A stretch of 64,000 bases of DNA, from assembly GCA_963792205.1 (NCBI GenBank), contig CAWBVI010000002.1, positions 806,001 through 870,000 of the forward strand. Reading direction: 5' to 3'. Source of the stretch: DATDAH01 sp963792205. Lineage in GTDB: Bacteria > Actinomycetota > Acidimicrobiia > Acidimicrobiales > DATDAH01. The stretch's first letter is position 1, and each line of letters starts with the position of its first letter. Below the pieces are notes generated by a model, which was not told the origin of the DNA, made no database searches, and saw only the letters and a list, made by a program, of their open reading frames with translations. Below, piece by piece: positions 50,713 through 59,268 of the stretch. A program made the position numbers and the translations under genes.

Positions 50713-52871
50713 CCGACGCGGGCGGTGCCGAGCCCGCCGCACGGACGGGTGTCGGCCCCGCTCTCGAGATCCTGGCCTTGTGGGCACTGGCGGGGGCCCA
50801 ACCCGCGTTGGAGCTGTTCGGCAAGAACGCCGAGTTCTTCCTGGCCTCGGGGACGGGGCCGGGCGAGATCGTCGCCTTCGCCGCGATCGTCGCCCTCGCC
50901 GTGCCCCTGGCGCTCATCGCGGTCGAGGGTCTCGTGTGGCTCGTGCGCCGGTCGTGGGTGGCCCCGGTCCACAAGGTCGTCCTGGCCCTGCTCGGTGGGC
51001 TCCTCGGCCTCAACGTGGCCCGTCAGCTGGGCTTCGACGCCCTCGTCCTCGCCGTCGCCGTGGCCGCGGGGTTCGCGGCGTTGGCCCTGTGGGTGCGCAG
51101 CACGCGCACGGGCCGCACCGCGCTCCACTACCTCGCCGTCGCGCCCCTCGCCTTCTTCCTGCTCTTCGTGTTCGCGTCCGACGCCAACTCGCTGATCTTC
51201 GGCGACGACGCCGAGGTCGTGGACCTCGACGCGGGGTCGGGGGGCCCCGTGGCGGTGGTCGTCCTCGACGAGCTGCCCCTGGCGTCGTTGCTCACCATCG
51301 AGGGCGACGTCAACGAGGAACGGTTCCCGAACCTCGCCCGGCTGGGCGACATGTCCACCTGGTACCGGAACGTGACCGCCGTGAGCCCGTCGACTCCAGA
51401 GTCGGTCCCCACCGTCCTCACCGGGCAGTTCCCCGAAGAGGGCCGCCTGCCCACGTCCGCCGACCGGCCCATCAACATCTTCACGCTGCTGGGCGGGTCG
51501 TACCGGGTCGACGCGTTCGAGGGGGTCACCGACCTCTGCCCGGACGCGGTGTGTGCCCCGATCCCGCAGGACGACAGCGTTGACGACTTCTCCGACGACC
51601 TCTTCGGCGCCCTCGGTGACGCGTCGGTCGTGTACGGCCACCTGACCCTCCCGCAGCCCCTGCGCGACGACCTCCCGACGCTGGGCCAGGCCTGGGCCGG
51701 CTTCCTCGACCAACCCGAAGTCGTGGACGAGCCCCCGTCGCCCGAGGCCCTGGTGGCGAACGAGCCGATCGACGATCGCGACGAGATCACCGACTTCCTG
51801 TCGGGGCGGGCGTCCGAGGCCCGTAGCCGGGGCGGCCAGGGCCGGGACCTCGTTCCCCTCATCCAGGGCTTCGACGCGAGGCGGGGGTCGCTGCTCGTCG
51901 GCCACGATCCGTTCCTGCCGCACCGGCCGTGGCACATCACCCCGACCGGTGCGGCGTACAGCCCCGGTGTGGGCGGGGTCGAGGCGGGCCAGGAGACCTG
52001 GCCCGAGTCGCCCGCGTTCCTGCGGCGCGTCCTGCAGCGCCACCTCCTGCAGGTGGGCTACGCCGACACCCTGATCGGTCGGTTGCTCGACCGCTTCCAG
52101 AAGGCCGGGACGCTGGAGGAGGCGACGATCGTGGTCGTCGCCGACCACGGCATGGCCTTCGAGCTCGGCGGTCCGGCCCGCGAGCCCATCGCGCGCACGG
52201 TCCAGGAGATCTACCGCGTCCCCCTCTTCATCAAGGCGCCGGGTCAGGAACCGGGGGAGGGCGACATCAGCGACCAGGGAGCCCTGCTGGTGGACGTGCT
52301 GCCGACGGTGCTCGACCTGCTCGACATCGAGCCCCCGGCCAACGCCGAGTTCGACGGACAGTCGCTCGTCGACCCCACCTTCCATCGGGACGGCGACGAT
52401 CGCCCGGTGTTCTACGGCACCGGGCCCCAGGAGGTACCCGGCGACTTCGGCGACGTCCTCCTCCCGGTGCTGCGCAACGCGGCCTACGTCGGGGACGGGG
52501 GCTGGATCGACCTGCTCCGGGTGGGGCCGGCGGGCCACTTCGTCAACCGCCGGGTCGAGTCCGTGGCCCGCTCACGGCCGGTGGCCGGCGAGTGGTCGAT
52601 CGACCAGGACGAGCTGGTGGACGTCCCGGACACCGCCTACCGGCCCGTGGCCGTGTCCGGCCGCCTGGAGCTGGACGACAGCGACGAGGAGCTGCCCAAC
52701 CAGGTGCTCGTCGCGATCGACGGCATCCTGGCCGGCATCGGCGACCTCGACCGCGGCGACGGGCACTTCGCCGCCCTGCTGGACGAGCGTCGCCTCACGG
52801 TCGGTCCCCATGACATCGACCTCTACCTGCCGACGGAGCGCGACACCGTGCGTCGGATCGTGCAAGGCTGA
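50709..52871 (+). CDS. Alkaline-phosphatase-superfamily membrane protein (sulfatase-like)
   Basis: 720 residues. Four to five N-terminal membrane helices (about 18-155) are followed by a large extracytoplasmic domain of the sulfatase/phosphoglycerol-transferase fold: VVVLDELPLASLL (metal Asp), SPSTPESVPTVLTGQFPEEG (nucleophile region), LPHRPWH and VVVADHGMAFE (metal Asp/His). The nucleophile site has Ser where sulfatases have the Cys/Ser of C/S-x-P-x-R, and the Arg is missing, so it is more likely a phospho- or phosphoglycerol transferase or hydrolase than a formylglycine sulfatase. Third gene of the YLDPGSGS triad. Confidence 0.83.
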   Translation: MTDAGGAEPAARTGVGPALEILALWALAGAQPALELFGKNAEFFLASGTGPGEIVAFAAIVALAVPLALIAVEGLVWLVRRSWVAPVHKVVLALLGGLLGLNVARQLGFDALVLAVAVAAGFAALALWVRSTRTGRTALHYLAVAPLAFFLLFVFASDANSLIFGDDAEVVDLDAGSGGPVAVVVLDELPLASLLTIEGDVNEERFPNLARLGDMSTWYRNVTAVSPSTPESVPTVLTGQFPEEGRLPTSADRPINIFTLLGGSYRVDAFEGVTDLCPDAVCAPIPQDDSVDDFSDDLFGALGDASVVYGHLTLPQPLRDDLPTLGQAWAGFLDQPEVVDEPPSPEALVANEPIDDRDEITDFLSGRASEARSRGGQGRDLVPLIQGFDARRGSLLVGHDPFLPHRPWHITPTGAAYSPGVGGVEAGQETWPESPAFLRRVLQRHLLQVGYADTLIGRLLDRFQKAGTLEEATIVVVADHGMAFELGGPAREPIARTVQEIYRVPLFIKAPGQEPGEGDISDQGALLVDVLPTVLDLLDIEPPANAEFDGQSLVDPTFHRDGDDRPVFYGTGPQEVPGDFGDVLLPVLRNAAYVGDGGWIDLLRVGPAGHFVNRRVESVARSRPVAGEWSIDQDELVDVPDTAYRPVAVSGRLELDDSDEELPNQVLVAIDGILAGIGDLDRGDGHFAALLDERRLTVGPHDIDLYLPTERDTVRRIVQG

Positions 52872-52880
52872 CCGCCCCCG

Positions 52881-53705
52881 ATGTTCCTCGTGCTCGGCCA
52901 GCCCCGCTCCGGCACCACCCTGGTGGCGCAGTGCCTCAACGGCCACCCGGACCTGGTCCTGCCCGACGAGACCGACATCGTCGTGCCGCTGGCCTTCCTC
53001 GTCGATCGCATCGAGGATCCCGAGGTCGGTCGTGAGCTGGCGGCCACGTTGATCACGAGCAGTCGTCGGTTCGCGGGGAGCCTCGGCGAGTACCTGAGCG
53101 TCGAGCAGGCGGCGGCCGTCGTGCGCTCGGCGCCGTGGACGCTGAACGGCATGTTGACCGCGCTCTACGCCGCGCTGGCGGACGCGGGCGGGGGGCGCCT
53201 GGCGGGCGACAAGTCGCCCAACGACCTGAAGTTCATCCGCATCCTGCTGACCGCCGAGCTCTTCGGCGAGAACCTGCCGGTCATCCACGTCGTCCGTGAC
53301 GTCCGCGACGTGATGGCCTCGTTCCGCGAGCTGGGCTGGTCGCAGGGGATCCCCGAAAGCCTGGCCCGCCTGTGGACCGCGAACAACCTGCTGGTCGCCA
53401 CATCGGTCCCCAGCCGGGGCAGCCCCTACCTGCGGGTTCGCTACGAGGACCTCGTCGCCGACCCGGAGACCGTGGTGCGAGGCATGTGCGGGCTGCTGGG
53501 CGTCGACTGGGATCCGGCGATGATCGACGACGAGCGGCGCTACCAGCAGTTCGCCGCGCACCAGGAGATCGGCCAGCACGCCCGCACCTTCGAGCCCATC
53601 ACCGACGCCAGGATCGGCGCCCACCGGGACGCCTTCGACGAACCGACGTTGACGAGGATCAGCGGGCTCGCCGCCGAAGGCCTCGAGTACTTCGGCTATG
53701 ACTGA
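52881..53705 (+). CDS. Sulfotransferase
   Basis: 274 residues, same length as and closely similar to the gene at 33613. GQPRSGTTLVAQCLNGHPDLVLPDETD contains the PAPS loop; LAGDKSPNDLKF, IHVVRDVRDVMASF (3'-phosphate site) and RYEDLVADPETVV follow. ATG 9 bases after the previous stop. The 3' end overlaps meaB (convergent) by 10 bases. Confidence 0.87.
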   Translation: MFLVLGQPRSGTTLVAQCLNGHPDLVLPDETDIVVPLAFLVDRIEDPEVGRELAATLITSSRRFAGSLGEYLSVEQAAAVVRSAPWTLNGMLTALYAALADAGGGRLAGDKSPNDLKFIRILLTAELFGENLPVIHVVRDVRDVMASFRELGWSQGIPESLARLWTANNLLVATSVPSRGSPYLRVRYEDLVADPETVVRGMCGLLGVDWDPAMIDDERRYQQFAAHQEIGQHARTFEPITDARIGAHRDAFDEPTLTRISGLAAEGLEYFGYD

Positions 53706-54658
53706 GCCCGGAAGCGGTCGAGCAGCTGGGCGGCGGCGGCCGCGGGGCTGATCGTCCCCGCGATGACCTCGGCTTCCAGCTTGGGGGCCAGCTCGGCGAG
53801 GGCGGGGTCGGTGCGGAGCTCGTCGAGCAGGGTCTCGCGGACCTCGTCCCACAACCAGCTCCGGGCCTGGGCCGACCGGCGTTCGTCGCGCTCGCCCGAG
53901 GCGGCCAGCCGGTCGTGGACCTCGACGATGGCGGTCCAGGCCTCGTCGATGCCGTCGCCGGCGATGGCCGAGGAGGTGACGACGGGCGGCGGGTCGTTGC
54001 CGTGGAGGAGGTGAACGGCGTGACGATGGTCGGCCGCGGTCCGGTTGGCCGGCCCGGCCAGGTCGCCGTCGGCCTTGGTGACGACGACCACGTCGGCCAG
54101 CTCCATGATCCCCCGCTTGATGCCCTGGAGCTCGTCGCCGCCGGCCGGCGGCACGAGGAGCACGAACACGTCGACCATCTCGGCCACGGCGACGTCGGAC
54201 TGCCCCGAGCCGACGGTCTCGACCAGCACGACGTCGTGACCGGCGGCTTCGCAGAGCAGGAGGGCCTCACGGGTCCGGCGGGCGACGCCACCGACCGATC
54301 GCCCCGAGGGTGACGGTCGGATGAAGGCCCGGTCGTGACGGGACAGGTCTCCCATGCGGGTCTTGTCCCCCAGGATCGATCCGCCGGAGCGGGTGCTCGA
54401 CGGGTCCACGGCGAGCACCGCCACCTTGTGGCCCGCTTCGACGAGGTGGAGGCCCAGGGCCTCGATGAAGGTCGACTTGCCGGCGCCGGGCTGGCCCGTG
54501 ATGCCGACGCGGACCGCCCCACCCGTGGCGGGAAGGAGCTCCTCGAGGAGGGCCACGGCTTCGGCGCGGTGGTCGTCCCGGGCCGACTCGACCAGGGTGA
54601 TCGCCCGGGCCAGCGCCCGGCGGTCGCCGGCGCGGACCGCCTCAGCCGTCGTCGTCAA
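53696..54658 (-). CDS. meaB: Methylmalonyl-CoA mutase-associated GTPase
   Basis: 320-residue G3E P-loop GTPase (MeaB/ArgK). Walker A GITGQPGAGKSTFIE near 50-65, VDPSSTRSGGSILGDKTRM, VETVGSGQSDVAVAEM (switch/Walker B region) and VTKADGD (NKxD equivalent) are present. It protects and reactivates the mutase and gates adenosylcobalamin loading. It overlaps the 3' end of the mutase gene by 17 bases, the normal pairing. Confidence 0.95.
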   Translation of the reverse strand: MTTTAEAVRAGDRRALARAITLVESARDDHRAEAVALLEELLPATGGAVRVGITGQPGAGKSTFIEALGLHLVEAGHKVAVLAVDPSSTRSGGSILGDKTRMGDLSRHDRAFIRPSPSGRSVGGVARRTREALLLCEAAGHDVVLVETVGSGQSDVAVAEMVDVFVLLVPPAGGDELQGIKRGIMELADVVVVTKADGDLAGPANRTAADHRHAVHLLHGNDPPPVVTSSAIAGDGIDEAWTAIVEVHDRLAASGERDERRSAQARSWLWDEVRETLLDELRTDPALAELAPKLEAEVIAGTISPAAAAAQLLDRFRAQS

Positions 54659-56783
54659 TGCGCTGTTCGAGGAGCTCGAGCACCTGGATCGCGGCCTTGG
54701 GGATGTTGGTCCCCGGGCCGAAGACCGCGGCCACGCCGGCCTCGTGCAGCTTGGCGTGGTCCCCCGGCGGGATGACCCCGCCGCAGACGACGATCACCTC
54801 ACCCGCCCCGGCGGCGGCCAGCTCGTCGACCAGCTGGGGCACCAGGGTCTTGTGCCCGGCGGCCTGGGACGAGACGCCGACGACGTGGACGTCGTTCTCC
54901 ACGGCGTCCCGGGCGGCCTCGTCCGGCGTCTGGAAGAGCGGCCCCACGTCGACGTCGAAGCCCAGGTCGGCGAAGGCCGTGGCGATGACCTTCGCGCCGC
55001 GGTCGTGGCCGTCCTGGCCCATCTTCACGACGAGCATGCGGGGCCGGCGGCCGTGGCGCTCGGCGAAGTCCTCCACCGCGGCCTGGGTGGCGGCGAACTC
55101 CTCGTTGCCCTCGCTGGCGGCGCCGTAGACGCCCGAGATGGACCGCGTCTCGGCCTTGTGCCGGCCGAAGACCTCCTCCATGGCGTCGGACATCTCTCCC
55201 ACGGTGGCCCGGGCCCGGGCGGCGACGATGCACAGCGCGAGGAGGTCGCCGTCGCCCCGGGCGCCCTCGGTCAGCGCGTCGAGTGCGGCTCTGGTCGCGG
55301 CCTCGTCGCGGTCGGCCCGCAGCCGCTCGAGCCGCTCGACCTGCTGGCGGCGCACGTCGGAGTTGTCGATGTCGAGCACGTCGACGTGGTCGGGGTGCTC
55401 GGCCACGTACTTGTTGACGCCGACGACCACCTCCTCGCCCCGGTCCACCCGGGCCTGGCGCCGGGCCGCGCTCTCCTCGATGCGGAGCTTGGGCATGCCG
55501 GAGACGACGGCCTCGGTCATCCCGCCGAGCTCCTCGACCTCCTCGATCAGCGCCCAGGCCCGGCCGGCGAGGTCGTGGGTCAGCTTCTCGACGTAGTAGC
55601 TGCCGGCGAGGGGGTCGACCACCTTCGGCACGCCCGTCTCCTCGGCCAGGATCAGCTGCGTGCTGCGGGCGATCTTGGCCGAGAAGTCGGTGGGAAGGCC
55701 CAGGGCCTCGTCGAAGGCGTTGGTGTGCAGGCTCTGGGTCCCGCCCAGCACCGCCGCCAAGGCCTCGTAGGCGGTGCGGACCACGTTGTTGTAGGGGTCC
55801 TGCTCGGTGAGCGACACGCCCGAGGTCTGGCAGTGGGTCCGCAGCATCAGGGACCGCTCGTCCTGCGGGTCGAACTGGGCCATCACCCGGGACCACAGGA
55901 GGCGGGCGGCCCGGAGCTTGGCCACCTCCATGAACAGGTTCATCCCGATGGCGAAGAAGAACGAGAGCCGGGGGGCGAAGCGGTCGACGTCGAGGCCCCG
56001 GTCGGTGGCCGCCCGGACGTACTCGAGGCCGTCGGCGATGGTGAAGGCCAGCTCCTGCTCGGCCGTCGCCCCCGCCTCCTGCATGTGGTAGCCGGAGATC
56101 GAGATCGAGTTGAACCGCGGCATGTGGGTGGCGGTGTGCTCGATGATGTCGGCCACGATCCGCATGCTCGGCCCGGGCGGGTAGATGTAGGTGTTGCGGA
56201 CCATGAACTCCTTGAGGATGTCGTTCTGGATGGTCCCGTTGAGCTGCTCCTGGCTGACACCCTGCTCCTCGGCCGAGACGACGTAGCAGGCCAGCACCGG
56301 GAGCACGGCGCCGTTCATCGTCATCGACACGCTGACCTGGTCGAGGGGGATGTCGTCGAAGAGGATGTTCGTGTCCTCGACCGAGTCGATGGCCACTCCG
56401 GCCATCCCGACGTCGCCCACGACCCGGGGGTGGTCGGAGTCGTAGCCCCGGTGGGTCGCCAGGTCGAAGGCCACCGATAGGCCGGTCTGGCCGGCGGCCA
56501 GGTTCCGCTTGTAGAAGGCGTTGGACTCCTCGGCCGTGGAGAAGCCGCCGTACTGCCGGATGGTCCACGGCCGGTTGGCGTACATCGTGGCCCGCACCCC
56601 GCGGACGAAGGGGGCGAACCCGGGCAGGCCACCCAGGTGTTCGACGCCGGCCAGGTCGGCCTCGGTGTAGAGCGGCGGGACGGGGATCCCCTCGGGCGTG
56701 TGCCAGGTGAGCTCGTCGGGACTGGTCCCGCGCAGTTCCTTCTCGGCCAGGGCCCGCCAGGCGTCGGGATCGGGTGCGTCCAT
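54642..56783 (-). CDS. Methylmalonyl-CoA mutase, catalytic chain
   Basis: 713 residues, the full catalytic chain. N-terminal TIM barrel with RPWTIRQYGGFSTAEESNAFY, TMNGAVLPVLA and CQTSGVSLTEQDPYNN; C-terminal B12 domain with the cobalt-ligand motif KMGQDGHDRGAKVIA and GVSSQAAGHKTLVPQL. Converts methylmalonyl-CoA to succinyl-CoA using adenosylcobalamin. No small subunit is adjacent, so either a homodimer or the partner lies elsewhere. The ATG has TAGCCT 9 bases upstream. Confidence 0.95.
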   Translation of the reverse strand: MDAPDPDAWRALAEKELRGTSPDELTWHTPEGIPVPPLYTEADLAGVEHLGGLPGFAPFVRGVRATMYANRPWTIRQYGGFSTAEESNAFYKRNLAAGQTGLSVAFDLATHRGYDSDHPRVVGDVGMAGVAIDSVEDTNILFDDIPLDQVSVSMTMNGAVLPVLACYVVSAEEQGVSQEQLNGTIQNDILKEFMVRNTYIYPPGPSMRIVADIIEHTATHMPRFNSISISGYHMQEAGATAEQELAFTIADGLEYVRAATDRGLDVDRFAPRLSFFFAIGMNLFMEVAKLRAARLLWSRVMAQFDPQDERSLMLRTHCQTSGVSLTEQDPYNNVVRTAYEALAAVLGGTQSLHTNAFDEALGLPTDFSAKIARSTQLILAEETGVPKVVDPLAGSYYVEKLTHDLAGRAWALIEEVEELGGMTEAVVSGMPKLRIEESAARRQARVDRGEEVVVGVNKYVAEHPDHVDVLDIDNSDVRRQQVERLERLRADRDEAATRAALDALTEGARGDGDLLALCIVAARARATVGEMSDAMEEVFGRHKAETRSISGVYGAASEGNEEFAATQAAVEDFAERHGRRPRMLVVKMGQDGHDRGAKVIATAFADLGFDVDVGPLFQTPDEAARDAVENDVHVVGVSSQAAGHKTLVPQLVDELAAAGAGEVIVVCGGVIPPGDHAKLHEAGVAAVFGPGTNIPKAAIQVLELLEQRIDDDG

Positions 56784-56792
56784 GGTGATCTC

Positions 56793-56820
56793 AGGCTACG
56801 TGAGCCGCCCGCCGTAGCCT
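56793..56820. promoter_or_regulatory. Divergent TAGCCT -10 boxes, mutase and reductase genes
   Basis: TAGCCT on the minus strand (56798-56793) is 9 bases before the mutase ATG at 56783. TAGCCT on the plus strand (56815-56820) is 6 bases before the reductase GTG at 56827. Both are identical boxes in the 43-base divergent gap. Confidence 0.5.
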
Positions 56821-56826
56821 GAAGCC

Positions 56827-58185
56827 GTGGCTGTCCGCTTCGTCATCATCGGTGGGGGACCGGCGGGCAACGCCGCCGCCACCCGGGCCGCGACCCTCGG
56901 GGCCGAGGTCACGCTCGTCGAGCGGGACATCGTCGGCGGGGCCGCCCATCTCTGGGACTGCGTGCCCTCCAAGGGCATGATCGCCACCGGCGGGGCCATG
57001 TCGTACCTGAGCAAGGTCGAGCAGATGGGCCTGCGGGAGGTGGGGGCCGAGGTCGACCTCGACGCCCTGCGGGAGCGCCTGGAGTCGATCGAGGACCGGT
57101 TGGAGGCCTCGGTCACCGACCTCCTCGATCGCCAGAAGGTCCGCATCCTGCGGGGGACGGGTCGCCTCACCGGCCCGAACACGGTCGTGGCCGACACCGC
57201 CGACGGTGAGTTCACGGTCGAGGCCGACGCCATCCTGCTCAGCACGGGCAGCCGGCCCCGCGTCCCCGACTGGGCCGAGCCCGACGGCGACCGGGTCCTC
57301 ACCACGCGCCAGGCCTATCCGCCGAAGGTCCTGCCCGAGCACGTGGCCGTGATCGGCTCCGGCGTGACCGGGGTGGAGTTCGTCCACCTGTTCACCTCGC
57401 TCGGCAGCAAGGTGACGCTCGTGGTCAGCCGCCAGCAGGTCCTGCCCCTGAAGGACCCCGAGGTCGCGGCCGCCCTCGAGGCGAACTTCCTCGAGCGGGG
57501 CGTCACCCTGCTCAAGGGCGCCCGGGCGACCAGCCTCGAGCGCACCACCGAAGGCGTCACCGTGCACTGCGACGACGGCCGCCGCGTGGATTGCTCGCAC
57601 GCCCTGCTGGCCATCGGCTCGCTGCCCAACGTCGAGGACCTCGGCCTCGAGACGGCGGGGGTGGAGACCAACGGTGGGTACGTGCCCGTCGACCGCCACC
57701 TGCGCTCCAACGTGGCCCACATCTACGCCGCCGGTGACCTCTCGGGGAAGCTGCCGCTCTCCTCCGTGGGCGCCATGCAGGGCCGGAAGATCGCCGACCA
57801 CGTGATGGGACTGCACACCCGGGAGCACCGCCACCTCGACTACGACAAGGCCGCCTCGGCCATCTTCACCGAGCCCGAGATCGCCGACGTGGGCCTGGCG
57901 GAGGCCGACGCGTTCGCCATCGGCCGCAAGGTGCGGGTGACGAAGGTGCCCTTCTCGGCCAACGCCAAGGCCATGATCAACGACGCCACACCGGGGTTCG
58001 TCAAGCTCGTGTCCGACCCGGCGACGGGCCAGGTGCTGGGCGGATCGATCGTGGGCCGCCACGCGGCCGAGCTGATCTCGGTCGTGGCCCTGGCCGTGAG
58101 CGCCGGGCTCACCGTCACCGACCTCGACGACAGCCTCTTCGTGCACCCGACGTTGTCCGAGTCGCTGGCCGAAGCCGCCGACTAG
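56827..58185 (+). CDS. Lpd-like flavoprotein, NAD(P)H quinone reductase type
   Basis: 452-residue FAD-dependent pyridine nucleotide-disulfide oxidoreductase family member. FAD loop IIGGGPAGNAAATRAATLGAEV, second dinucleotide loop VAVIGSGVTGVEFVHLFTSLG, IYAAGDLSG and the C-terminal dimerisation domain are normal. The redox-active CxxxxC of true dihydrolipoyl dehydrogenases reads GGAAHLWDCVPSK: only the second cysteine is present. This fits the LpdA-type quinone reductases of mycobacteria better than Lpd. GTG start, leaderless. Confidence 0.88.
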   Translation: MAVRFVIIGGGPAGNAAATRAATLGAEVTLVERDIVGGAAHLWDCVPSKGMIATGGAMSYLSKVEQMGLREVGAEVDLDALRERLESIEDRLEASVTDLLDRQKVRILRGTGRLTGPNTVVADTADGEFTVEADAILLSTGSRPRVPDWAEPDGDRVLTTRQAYPPKVLPEHVAVIGSGVTGVEFVHLFTSLGSKVTLVVSRQQVLPLKDPEVAAALEANFLERGVTLLKGARATSLERTTEGVTVHCDDGRRVDCSHALLAIGSLPNVEDLGLETAGVETNGGYVPVDRHLRSNVAHIYAAGDLSGKLPLSSVGAMQGRKIADHVMGLHTREHRHLDYDKAASAIFTEPEIADVGLAEADAFAIGRKVRVTKVPFSANAKAMINDATPGFVKLVSDPATGQVLGGSIVGRHAAELISVVALAVSAGLTVTDLDDSLFVHPTLSESLAEAAD

Positions 58186-58200
58186 AAGGGCGAGAGAGCC

Positions 58201-59268
58201 ATGGGCGTGCTCGTGCTGGGCATGCATCGCAGCGGGACCTCCGCGCTGACCCGGGTGCTGAACCTGCTCGGCCTCGACGCGGGGCGGGACGTGCTCATGG
58301 GCCCGAGCGAGTCGAACCCGACCGGGCACTGGGAGGTCGAGCGGCTCACCAGCTTCAACGACCGCGTGCTCGACGAGCTGGGGGGCCGCTGGTCGGCGCC
58401 GCCGCCGCTGGTCGACGGCAAGGCGCTCACCGCCCTCGCGGGCGGCGCCTGGGGCGACGAGGCCGCGGGTCTGCACGCCGAGGCCTTCGCCGGCCCCTCC
58501 TGGGTGTGGAAGGACCCCCGGTTGTGCCTGCTGCTGCCGTTCTGGCGGACCGTGTTGCGCCGCGACGGCGCCCCGCCGCCCCACGAGGTCGTCGCCCTCC
58601 GCGACCCGCAGGAGATCGCTCGGTCGCTGGCGGTCCGGGACGGGATGGCGGTCGGCTTCGGGCTGGCCCTGTGGGAGCGCTACACCCGGGCCCTCCTCGC
58701 CGCCCTCGACGGCCACGATCCCTGCTTCGTCCACTACGAGCGGCTGTTGGCCGAGCCCGAGGGCGTGGCCCGGGAGCTGGTGGCCTTCTGCGCCGACGAG
58801 CCGCTGAGCGACGAACCCGAGCGGCTGGCGGCGGTGAGCGACTACCTCGACCGGGGCCACCGGCACCAGTCCGGCGGCGACGGCGACCTGCTCTCCGACG
58901 CCCAGGGCGTGCTCGACGAGGCCCTGCTCGGGCTGTCCGGGCCGGTCCACGACTTCGTGGCGCCCGACCTCCCGCCCGAGACCGCCAACCTCCAGCTCGC
59001 CTTCGCCGAGGCGAAGCGGCTGTCGTGGTTCCTCGAGGAGAACGAGCGCCTCCGCGACGGGATCGACGAGCTGGTCGAGACCCATCGCGGTCAGGTCGCC
59101 ACCCTCGTGGCCGACGCGGAGGCCCGTTCGGCCGAGGCCTCCGAACTGGCCGAACAGGTCATGGCCATCCGGGCCGAGGCCGACGACTACCTGCGCCAGC
59201 TCACCGAGCTGCGGGACCGGCTGCCAATCCGGGCGTACTCGAAGGCCAAGGGCCTCCTCGGCCGTTAG
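58201..59268 (+). CDS. Sulfotransferase-like protein with coiled-coil tail
   Basis: 355 residues. P-loop VLVLGMHRSGTSALTRVLNLLGLD at the N-terminus, GHWEVERLTSFNDRVL, WVWKDPRLCLLLPFW and VVALRDPQEIARSLAVRDGM (3'-phosphate site) mark the group. After about 260 the chain is a predicted coiled coil (ENERLRDGIDELVETH to YLRQLTELRDRL) with a basic end, suggesting oligomerisation or membrane-complex attachment. AAGGGCGAGAG lies before the ATG. Its stop overlaps the convergent GT2 gene by four bases. Confidence 0.82.
   Translation: MGVLVLGMHRSGTSALTRVLNLLGLDAGRDVLMGPSESNPTGHWEVERLTSFNDRVLDELGGRWSAPPPLVDGKALTALAGGAWGDEAAGLHAEAFAGPSWVWKDPRLCLLLPFWRTVLRRDGAPPPHEVVALRDPQEIARSLAVRDGMAVGFGLALWERYTRALLAALDGHDPCFVHYERLLAEPEGVARELVAFCADEPLSDEPERLAAVSDYLDRGHRHQSGGDGDLLSDAQGVLDEALLGLSGPVHDFVAPDLPPETANLQLAFAEAKRLSWFLEENERLRDGIDELVETHRGQVATLVADAEARSAEASELAEQVMAIRAEADDYLRQLTELRDRLPIRAYSKAKGLLGR

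Noticed and set aside
50709..52871. Formylglycine-dependent sulfatase paired with the sulfotransferases
   Set aside because: The C/S-x-P-x-R motif is absent, so the simple sulfation/desulfation pairing is not supported.
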